22,500 nucleotides of DNA from Armadillidium nasatum (Eukaryota; Arthropoda; Malacostraca; Isopoda; Armadillidiidae), in assembly GCA_009176605.1 (NCBI GenBank), contig SEYY01008522.1, positions 35,001-57,500 on the forward strand. The letters are read 5' to 3'. A program made the translations under genes and the position numbers. The notes beneath the pieces are model-generated. The model had not been told where the DNA came from, searched no databases, and saw only the letters and a list, made by a program, of their open reading frames with translations. Of the stretch, positions 11,368 through 22,500 are shown piece after piece (position 1 is the first letter of the stretch; each line of letters begins with the position of its first letter).

Positions 11368-11510
11368 TTATTACTATTATTATTATTGTCTTATGAGTAT
11401 TGTTATCATTGATGATGTCCCTTCTTTTATTATAATTATTGTTATTATTAACATTATTATTATTATCATTGTTATTAGCATTGTTACTGTTATTATTAGT
11501 ATTATTATTG
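11295..11510. repeat. (TTA)n microsatellite with degenerate tail
   Basis: Pure TTA to about 11367, then interrupted TTA/TTG/TCA sequence to about 11510. Confidence 0.95.
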
Positions 11511-11543
11511 CTATTTTTTACTACATATGCGGAAGATGTTCCT

Positions 11544-11757
11544 ATAACTCTAGCGACGTCACACATTAACAATAATGCTGTACTATTTTCTAATATTACT
11601 ACTGGAAACGATAGTTATTATAATTATAATTACAATTATTATTATCATTGATATATTATTAGTATTATTATTACTATTGTTATTGTCCTTTTTGACGTTA
11701 ACTCATTATTATTACCATTACTAGCTACTATTATAACTACAATTGTCATTAATTTAT
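11544..11757. mobile_element. Dispersed repeat, copy A
   Basis: Matches 16171-16468 over both flanks of a TTA tract. Shared blocks are TCTAGCGACGTCACACATTA, AATAATGCTGTACTATTTTC, an AATTATAATTACAATTATTA block, TTATTGTCCTTTTT and ACTACAATTGTCATTAATTT. This copy has only a short imperfect TTA tract where copy B has about 130 bp. The left boundary coincides with the left boundary of copy B, which is a true insertion edge in the LINE, so 11544 is probably a genuine element terminus. Confidence 0.7.
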
Positions 11758-11819
11758 ATTACTTACTAAAATTTATTTACTGGTATTTTATGTCAAACTG
11801 TTAATAATATATTATTATT

Positions 11820-12310
11820 CTAAATTTTCATTCTAAATTTTATTTTTATTCTAAATTTATTTTTAAAATGTTTATTTATTTACTTTTTATATTTCTCATT
11901 TTTATCTTTTAATTTTTATTGTGAGTTTATTTTAAAAAGTTAATTTATGATTATTTTTATAATTTTCCTTTTTATTTTAAGTATATTTCAAAATGCTAAT
12001 TTATTTTTATTTTATACTATATTTTTATTTTTATTCTAAGTTTATTTAAAAAATGTAAAATTATATTTATATTTATATTTTCATTTTTATATTTTTATTT
12101 TTATTCTAAGCTTATTTTAAAAATGTTAATTTATATTTATTTTACTTCTATATTTTTCATTTTTATATTTTTATTTTTTTCCTAAGTTTATTTTAAAAAT
12201 ATTAATTTATATTTATTTTAATGTTTTTCACTTTTAAATTTATCATTTTATTCTAAGTTTATTTTAAAAATGTTAATTTATATTTATTTCATTTTTATAT
12301 TTTCCAATTA
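11820..12310. repeat. AT-rich minisatellite, 7 units of ~56-76 bp
   Basis: The core AAGTTTATTTTAAAAATGTTAATTTA recurs, in variants, starting near 11852, 11923, 11979, 12038, 12108, 12184 and 12255. The cores are separated by TTTTATATTT-type filler of variable length. The last three units are the most alike, suggesting recent expansion at that end. Confidence 0.75.
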
Positions 12311-13296
12311 TGTTTTTTATTTCTTTTTTTCCAAAAAATTTATTTTATTTAACTTTAATGTTTTTCATTTCATTTTATGCACTGATGCATTAAAAAAACG
12401 CAAACACACACATGCACATACACATACACAGACATGCACACACACAACGTTATACGTATCAGAAGCATGATTGGAACGAGTAATATTAAAACAGCAAGCA
12501 GAATCAAGGAGAGCAAACACAAGATATAATCGTTTTTTACGTATTTACTAACTACATAATCATTTACATACAAATTTTCAATAATAATACATTAATAACC
12601 TTTTTAAAAGCTACATTATTCATAAAAGCATTTTATAAAATGATGCCAATATTGTTGTAATATCCACAGACATCTTTACCATAAGATTTTAATAATATTC
12701 TCTATTTACCATCTGTTAGATTATAATTTGTTACGTCATGAATTTTAGTAAGAATTTTATGATAATGTATATTAGTTAATATATTCTTCTTATAACATTC
12801 CACATTAACCCCAAATGTTATTTAATTTTCACGAATAGAAGAGGTTTTCTTATTAAACCCCTGTAGAATAGAAGAAACCACATTTATCCTTAAACTATTT
12901 CAGAGTTCGTAGTTCCAGTTCCTTCTTTCAAATATCCTGTAAGTTCTATACGATGATTAACTTCTTTGTCAATTGTCATTTGTAAAGACCTTTCCTTTAC
13001 ACCATGAATGAAAAAAATTTATCCACTAGTGAATAAATTAAAAAATTCTCATGTCGCTCTTATGAAGAAGATGTAATAGAGATAACGAAGAAAATTTCTT
13101 AAATAATCTTGTTTATATAACTGATGGAGGAGCACTTCGTAAGTGTACGCATCTCAAAATGATCCTGATGTTTTATGATTCAATTAGTGATCGCTGATCT
13201 GTTTACTTCCATGAATATGTTTCGACATGGCTTTTCAAAACTCCAAGTAACATAAGTCATTATATGATATATTATTTTTCAAATTAACAATTCCAG
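12311..13296. other. AT-rich stretch with short CA repeat
   Basis: An interrupted CA repeat lies at 12402-12445. The rest is AT-rich, without a convincing open frame or element. Confidence 0.45.
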
Positions 13297-13527
13297 CTAT
13301 AGTAACATAAGAGAAGAGATCGCTAACGGAAATATCGAAGTGACAGAAATAGGAATAGTTGAGTAAAATGTTTTTCTCCATAGTTCTCTGAAATGATAAG
13401 TAATCTTTTCAACGTTTAACGACTCAATAAAATGGTTAAAGGTATTTTCTTCACAGTGTAAACTTTTTAACTTATAATATTGCTGATGCAAATCCCTATA
13501 AACAGTTTCGATATATTTTTCCAACAT
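13297..13527 (-). pseudogene. Possible coding remnant, unknown protein
   Basis: An open frame of 76 codons on the minus strand has unusually protein-like composition for this AT-rich region. It starts MLEKYIETVYRDLHQQYYKL, continues through a charged helical segment with C, H and W residues (LHCEENTFNHFIESL, FRELWRKT), and ends in a hydrophobic stretch. The frame stays open a little upstream (VEKIEGKS before the ATG). Downstream the sequence falls into stops in all frames. It could be an exon, a decayed transposase or an old viral insertion. I do not recognise the family and assign none. Confidence 0.25.
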
Positions 13528-14139
13528 GCTCTTTCCTTCAATTTTCTCTACAACTTTTTAATAATGTGTTAAATATGTTAGTTGCGCGTCGTTCGGGAGA
13601 AAAAATCCATTAGAAGGTATATAAACATTTCTGTCTATTTTTATCTATGCCAATTTCTTATATTCACAGTATTCGGATAACAGTATTTAGAATTTAGAAA
13701 GCATTTGAATTTGCCGTTAATTATATTTTCCTTTTTAACCAGAATATACTTTATCATCTAGCTAATCAGTGATACGTTGACATATTTGAAGTAATTGTTC
13801 ATGACTCATATATATTCGAATGATGCTGTATAATCTAAATAAAAAACACAGGTGAAATGATCATGATCGTCAAGTTTTCTTTTATATATTAAAGAAACGT
13901 CGCTTATTGAGAACTTAATTTCCCAAGTTATAATGTCCTCTATGGATATATATCGTTTAATACACAACAAGCTGTTTCTTCTAGGATGGAAAATAAACTA
14001 AAACGATAATAATAATAAAGATTTCTGAAATATAGACTTTGTAAAAGACTTTTTTGAATATGTTCCACTTGTACTATAACGTCATCGCAAGGCTATAGGT
14101 TGGTTGGCTCAAATTTTCCAATAACAGAGTAAGTAAAGA
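13528..14139. other. AT-rich stretch beyond the 3' edge of the LINE relic
   Basis: LINE homology ends near 14140 and no further conserved block is seen in this stretch. No other gene or element is recognised. Confidence 0.45.
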
Positions 14140-16170
14140 CACAATCACTAAATATGTGAAGCATACTTCATACAGGGACAATAACACCAAAATAATGAGA
14201 AAGCAACTAAGGTGGTGTGAAGAAATTTTGAGAACACCCAACATCTTAGGTGATTAAGAGAAATACAAGGATCTTTCCAAAAAAGATTATGATAAAAAGA
14301 AAATCGACAAATATTAAGAAAAACACAAAGTTTGAGTTTAGTGTTTTTAAAGAAATCATAGTTGTGTGGAAGATTATGCACAGTAAAAAAAAAGTTCAGG
14401 AATTGAGCTTCTGGGGGATTGAAAACGACCATGTTTTTTTTATCCTTTTAGAAATTAAATAAGATTAAAGGTTAGTACCTATAGCCCTTTCTAAACGTTA
14501 AGAAATTGCTGCTGGTCGGACGTCTTTTAAAAATACAGGAGTATTGAAAAGTAGAATGGTTGACATAGGAGTGGATAGGTTATGAAGTAATGAAAAGTAA
14601 TGAAAAGTAAAAAAGAATTGTGGATAGAGCAGATGACTTAAAAGCATCATTATTAACAGATTTAAATGATGAACTGTGACCGTCTACAACAACTTCCATT
14701 GAGCGACAGGAAAGGAAGTCAAAGAGAAGGCCGTAAAAGGAAATATAGATACCAAAAGAACGAAATTTAAATATCAAAGGTTTGTGTTATTTTTCATAGA
14801 AGCCTTTCGATTTGTCTACCCCCACAGTAAAGGATTCACCGAAAGGCCGAAAAGCAGGAGACCACGAGTAAGAGAAAAGAGAAAGAAGATAGAATTTCAT
14901 CTTAGGTTTCCTTAAAATAAATATTGTGGTGATCCCAGGTAAGAAAGAAATCTGGTAAGGAAAAATTCTAACACTTTAGAAAGAATGGAAGTTTAAGAAA
15001 TTGTTAGGAAATTACAGGGTTGAAAGGGTTCCTTCATTCTTCTTCAAAGTGTAATCAGCTCATGTGTCCAGCAGGAAGTGAAGAAGGAATAAAAGGTCAG
15101 AGACTAAAAAGTCTAAAATGGAAGAATGCAACCTCAGTACCACAAGTTTTGAAAACCACATGAGGAACATTATCAGGACCATACGCCTTCTTAGTGTTAA
15201 TTTCAAAGAGAGCAAAATAACGTCTCTAGTAGGATTTACAGAATAAAGCATAAATGACAAAATGGAGCTGGAGGAAGAAAGGCATCTCAATTAATCGTCA
15301 AATGTGGAATTAGAATAAAATGCAAAGGTTTGTGCGAAGAATTCAGTTTTAGCAAAAGGCAAAACGGCAAATGTGCAGTTGGAATGTAATATAGGAGGGA
15401 AAAAAAAGAAAGTTGACATTTTTTGCAGATGCCAGAAAGGGAGTGAGAAAGATGAACCATAAAGGTTATTGCATTTCCTCAGAAGATAAGAGTCTTTGGT
15501 GCCATAGAAAATAGATTTTGTACGATTCCGGGATGAAATATAAGTTTCATGAATTTTTGGAGTTAGAAGGCGACAGTAATTCATGAAGACAGCATCCCTA
15601 TTCCGAATAACACAAGAACAAGCAAAGTTAAAGGAAGGTTTATGGTTAATTAAAAGGAAATAATATGGAATTTAAGCCTCTATGCCGTTAAGAATTTCCT
15701 CTGTAATTATATTTTATCCCTACGAAGTACCTCTCCCACTGAAACAATAATCACCCATGGGAAATCAAAGAAGTTTGACCCCAAGTCCAGCCAGTTTGTA
15801 TCACAGAAATGTCAAAGAACGTTTTCCTAGCATTTGGCTGTGGTTTCTATACGGAAGACTTGAAGGGAGGGAAGAGGATACATAAATAGGAAGGAGGTTA
15901 GAGAAACTCAAAGGTAGAGAGAGATTAACAATACAAGGAGAAGGATAGGAAGTTAAGGAAAGGTCTAGAATGTTGAAGACATCTCTAAGGAGATCAGGGT
16001 TACGAGTAGGTAATTGCGCATTATGCTCAAGGTTATTTTAGTTAGAGAAATGGAAGGCAAGCTCACAATCTGTATCTTCAAAACAAGAAGAAAATAATTG
16101 GCGGTAATTTTATTGATATTGCCTAAAAGTATGATTTCAGAGAAAAGAGAAGAAGAGGGAATGTGTGAAG
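14140..16170 (-). pseudogene. LINE relic: endonuclease end, linker and reverse transcriptase
   Basis: Read on the minus strand from 16170 down. HIPSSSLFSEIILLGNIN (16170-16100) is the endonuclease block that normally reads ILGDFNVHH. Next come CFEDTDCELAFHF, LPTRNPDLLRDVFNILDLSL (near 16020-15960) and FPWVIIVSVG. A linker with YISSRNRTKSI and FWHLQKMSTFF lies in 15584-15291, followed by EINTKKAYGPDNVPHVVFK (15205-15150). The RT part has SYSWSPAFRPFGESFTVGVD, FRSFGIYISFYGLLFDFLS and VVVDGHSSSFKSVNNDAFKS (14690-14640). The catalytic YADD position reads YVNH (14555-14566). Next come MVVFNPPEAQFLNF (from 14432) and CPCMKYASHI (ending near 14150). Frameshifts, stops and the lost YADD show it is inactive. 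The 3' end is truncated. Confidence 0.9.
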
Positions 16171-16764
<594 letters not shown>

Positions 16765-17088
16765 ATTTTGGAGTTTAGATAGTCGGAGAATTTAAGATAG
16801 ATGATATAATTAGGAGATAAAAACAAAAGAAATTAATATAATCGTAAGACGGCCTAAGCCTCAGGGTGGATAATTCTCAAGACTTCGAAAAAAAGATGCC
16901 TTTCGTACATATGCAAAATAACCTTCTGCTGAAAATTGAGGATAGAGAGAGAGAGAGAATAAAGTGATCAGAGAAGAATTTGTCGTGAAAATGCTTAAAT
17001 ACCTTAGCTTCGGTCCATACCAAAGGGCTGAAGTAGAGAAGTCTAGAAGTATAGAGGTGGTGTTCATTACTAGAAAAATTAACATAAA
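16765..17088 (-). pseudogene. LINE relic: N-terminal part of the APE endonuclease
   Basis: On the minus strand from 17088, NFSSNEHHLYTSRLL, WTEAKVFKHFHDKF (equivalent of the LTETQV block with the catalytic E), LYPQFSAEGYFAYVRKA (equivalent of the GG-V-x-x-YVR block) and, near 16800-16770, YLSPN and FSDYLNSK can be read in order, with frame changes. It continues on the other side of the insertion as HIPSSSLFSEIILLGN. A short GA repeat (16943-16959) lies inside and may have caused a frameshift. Confidence 0.8.
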
Positions 17089-17976
17089 GGAAGGATCCAA
17101 TATTGAAAAAAAAATTATTTTCATCGGATTCTCTAGAAAATTTCAATATAGATAGCTTTTTCTCTACGAAAAAACTTCATTCCTAACGTTTTTACGAGGG
17201 ATTAACCGTTTATAAGTTTTTTTTTAACTTTAAGGTATGTTTAAACCTACGGTTAGACCAAGTCAATAAATTTTTTGGTCTGAAATTTGGTGTGTACATT
17301 TCAAAATCTATTGGCATCTACAAAAGCATCTAGCAGAGTTTAATTCTCTGTTTGACAGAAAATGTTATATGCCCTTACTTGACCAGGTGTCGAAATTTTT
17401 TTTTCCTAATTTTGAAAAACAACTCCGGACAAAAAAATGAAAAAAATTGTGTTAAAATTCTTTCATGTTTAGAGAGGTATATAGAGGAGGAATAGGGCTA
17501 CAAACTTCTTTAAATAGTTTATACAATGCTGTTTGTTCTTTTCGAGATATAGCTTATCGAAAATGGCCAATTTTCGATGAAATTTCAAATTTAAAAAACT
17601 TTTACCACGGTTTTTTTTTTTTTAATTTTTCTCCTGGAGGGTATGGTTTTTACCAATTTTTTTTCTTCAAAAAAATGTTTGACCATCTATAATCAATCGC
17701 TATCAGCATCAATCTAAAATGTCTTCTGAAAAAAGTTGTAGAAATTGGGGATGATAATGCATAGGGAAGTTCTTTGGTCATTCGGAACACTGGTTTACCA
17801 CTTCTATTTATTCAATTTTTGAATTCTGACCCAAGATAACTTTTAAACCTTTATAGACTCAGAAAAACGTCAGAAATCGAAAGTTCTTAGATTTTAAAAT
17901 GCATATATATCGTAAAGTTTCAGCTCAATCGGTCAAATAATAAAAACTTTTTTTGAGATTGGATCCTTCCCATAAA
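17083..17976. mobile_element. 882-bp DNA transposon (17089-17970), TIR 13 bp, TSD CATAAA
   Basis: GGAAGGATCCAAT at 17089-17101 and its exact reverse complement at 17958-17970 are terminal inverted repeats. The similarity continues imperfectly into A-rich sequence for about 15 bp more. CATAAA flanks both ends (17083-17088 and 17971-17976). Removing 17089-17976 from the sequence restores one continuous LINE frame on the minus strand (FLNIRDLY joined to VNFSSNEHHL), which confirms the boundaries independently. The interior is AT-rich with oligo-T runs. Its longest open frame (17465-17692, plus) has no recognisable transposase motif, so the element is probably non-autonomous. A 6-bp duplication does not match the usual hAT (8), piggyBac (TTAA) or mariner (TA) sizes. 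Confidence 0.85.
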
Positions 17977-18180
17977 GGTCGCGAATATTTAGGAAATAAA
18001 TGGAAAAAAGAAGATCGTGCACTAGAACAAGCAGGTCGAGAAATCGTAGTAGCAGTAACTCCCTCACTGAAAGCCACCTGCTCACAAGTAAGTGATGATA
18101 GGTTAAAGAATAGATGAGAGGCATTATTTGAATTCCTTCCTTAGAAGCATCTTCTAGGCAGATTGTTTTTTCCATTTTAA
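17977..18180 (-). pseudogene. LINE relic: 5' edge of endonuclease and upstream segment
   Basis: The minus-strand segment LFSIYFLNIRDLY (18010-17977) corresponds to the N-terminal beta-strand of LINE APE endonucleases (consensus resembles ICFxNVRGLH), with the N residue that follows in the metal site preserved. It joins in frame with 17088 after removal of the transposon. Upstream, to about 18180, a leucine- and arginine-rich stretch may be the eroded leader of the ORF. That extension is weak. Confidence 0.6.
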
Positions 18181-19702
<1,522 letters not shown>

Positions 19703-20124
19703 ACATACATTTTTATCAGTACCACTTTGTATATTTTAAAACTGATTCTACTTAAGTATTATATCTTCCTCTTCCAAAGCATATCAGAAACAGAATCTTA
19801 TAAGAAGAATAAGTAAACATGTGATGGTGGGTTTTCTGTAGAACTCTCTCCATCTTAAAATCTATATCAGATAAGATTTTAAAAAGAAACATTTCCCAGG
19901 AAGCAGGATTAACTACCATTTTCTTATTAGAGTATTTGGTAGTATAGTACATACTTTAATATTGTAAACTTGTTAATGTATTTCACTGAATAAAATTATG
20001 GAAATTGTGCAAATTGATGACTTAATATATCTATTCATTATATGATTCAATAAACGTTGTAAAATATGATAAATTTGGGAAAGAAAACGAACTGAGATTT
20101 TACTTTTAACGATTAAATCATTTT

Positions 20125-20156
<32 letters not shown>
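20125..20156. repeat. (CAGA)n microsatellite
   Basis: About six copies of CAGA followed by an AACAGA end. Confidence 0.9.
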
Positions 20157-20194
20157 TTTTAATACCAATCTTCTTCCTTCCTCCTTATGAATTT

Positions 20195-20213
20195 CTGACC
20201 TTTAAAAGGTCAG
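20195..20213. promoter_or_regulatory. Everted AGGTCA half-sites (palindrome)
   Basis: TGACCT at 20196-20201 and AGGTCA at 20207-20212 form an everted repeat with 5-nt spacing, within a perfect 9-bp-arm palindrome. AGGTCA is the nuclear-receptor half-site. A chance occurrence is quite possible and no promoter is nearby. Confidence 0.2.
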
Positions 20214-20791
20214 TTAAAGCTCTCCCCCCCCCCTTCCATCCTACTCCTCCCTTCCACATCTTCCATCCCCAAAATGTGAAGCAATTTTTTAATTTGATTT
20301 AGAGGCATCAGGCAAATATTTTCCAACCTTGAAATTTCTTTGAAAATTATAACCGTATTGAAGTGTACATAAAATATTACACACACGTTCCACGCACATG
20401 TCAACTAATCAAAAGTCAAGAACCGAAACAAATTAATTCTTTAAAAATATCATTTAAGTTCAGTTTTTATCTTTAGATTCTACATGTGTATATTTTTCAT
20501 GTAAGTATTTATAATACACACATATTCGTACACACATACACGCACATTAATAATAAATATCTTGAAATTAGAAAATATTTTTCCCTTATTTTTATCTATT
20601 GCAAATTCTTTCTATTTTTTTTTTTTTATTTTTTTTTTTATTATTATTATTATCCCATTTTTTGTATCTCTTTTATTAAGAATTGTTTCTTCGAGGTCTT
20701 ATTGGAAGAATTTTTCATTTATTTCTTCATGAAATTTTAAAAATGCTGACTATCATTCACATAAAGTTTAGAAGTAAATTTAAGCACAGTG

Positions 20792-21899
<1,108 letters not shown>

Positions 21900-22500
21900 A
21901 TGATCACTTCAGAATCACCTCTCAGTTTCCGTGGAAGGGGTTACTTGGAAATGTGCTAAGCCCATAAACGAGGTGATTCTCTCCATTTTTTTATGGTGAT
22001 ACACTTCCATATTTTTTTCCCTTCTATCAAACCTAACAAACCTTGGTTTAACTCTGCTTGTTCTCGTGCTATCTACCACAGGGATATTGCCTTCAGGGAC
22101 TACCCTTCGTCTTCAAACTCCAGGAACTCACGTAACTTATATTTCATCCCGTAATCGTTCAAAATCTATTAATTAGCTACAAAAAAAATCATTTTTTTCT
22201 GTCGTAAATACAGAAAACTTTCAGTTTTTTCTTCTTCACTCCATTTCTGGCATTTTGCAAAAAAATGTCAACTCCTCCTGTTGCTTCATCCTCTTTCCCT
22301 CTTTTAGTACTTTCTAATGGTACAACTGCCGTTTTGCCTTCTCTAAAACTAAAATCTTCCCTCAAACATTTGCCTCTAATTCAACCTCAGACGATTCCGG
22401 AGCTGTTCCTACCCTTTCAACCCCTCCAACTCATTTATGCCTAAAATCGCAATTTCTTCTAAGGATGTCATTTCTGTTCTCTGAGGTTAACACTAAGAAG
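21900..22500 (+). pseudogene. LINE relic, third copy, endonuclease-RT linker, runs off the window
   Basis: On the plus strand, after VTWKCAKPINEVIL (near 21940), KPNKPWFNSACSRAIYHRDI and AFRDYPSSSNSRNSRNLYF follow in one frame (22030-22150). HFWHFAKK, NGTTAVLPSLK, SDDSGAV-type remnants, NSFMPKIAISSKDV and SEVNTKK at the window end follow across frame changes. The same order (WFNSAC, FWHL, KKAYGPD) is present on the minus strand of 14140-16170, so both are copies of one LINE family or of close families. Frameshifts and stops indicate decay. The RT domain should begin just beyond 22500. Confidence 0.85.

Noticed and set aside
11363-11572. Asn-rich open frame on the minus strand
   Set aside because: Antisense translation of the TTA array and its degenerate tail.
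13297-13527. Endogenous viral protein fragment
   Set aside because: Considered because crustacean genomes can hold such insertions, but no motif supports a virus family.
17465-17692. Possible transposase inside the 882-bp element
   Set aside because: Only 75 codons, Phe-rich from oligo-T runs, without catalytic D or E motifs.

Overview
This window looks like repeat-dominated nuclear DNA of an invertebrate, most likely a decapod crustacean such as a shrimp, crab or crayfish. That is an inference. It rests on base composition, very long AT and TTA microsatellites (AT arrays alone cover about 2.2 kb, roughly 10 percent of the window), intron-type splice signals, APE-endonuclease LINE relics and tRNA-derived modules. 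There is no sign of bacterial gene organisation, and I recognise no complete host gene, rRNA or functional tRNA.

Layout. 1-1045: a MITE-like element (601-952) beside an inverted partial copy (371-600), bounded on both sides by TA arrays; both copies carry Pol III A and B box motifs. 1171-1429: TTA arrays. 2625-3035: two short open segments with matching splice phases, the best candidate for host coding sequence. 3880-5640: relic of a LINE reverse transcriptase on the + strand, interrupted by a reverse-oriented tRNA-SINE-like insertion (4436-4593) and by a 232-bp insertion that is mostly a 196-bp palindrome flanked by a 12-bp duplication (5291-5522). 5838-9676: four further AT arrays or compound arrays, with a three-copy ~127-bp tandem repeat (7564-7945) between them. 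10400-11010: a less AT-rich stretch with a CRE site, an E-box and two imperfect inverted repeats. 11126-12310: AT and TTA arrays, one copy of a dispersed repeat (11544-11757) and an AT-rich minisatellite.

14140-18180: a second, longer LINE relic on the - strand. It reads from the endonuclease start through the RT. An element with a TTA expansion (16171-16764) splits it, as does an 882-bp DNA transposon with 13-bp perfect inverted termini and a 6-bp target duplication (17089-17970). 18560-21467: very long AT arrays, including one of about 670 bp. 21900-22500: a third LINE copy on the + strand that runs off the window.

The elements do not work together as a pathway. The window is a stratigraphy of nested insertions in which the conserved LINE reading frames act as a ruler for locating younger insertions. 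The most interesting items are the TIR transposon, the near-perfect hairpin insertion and the MITE with internal Pol III boxes. I see no evidence of a new multi-gene system.
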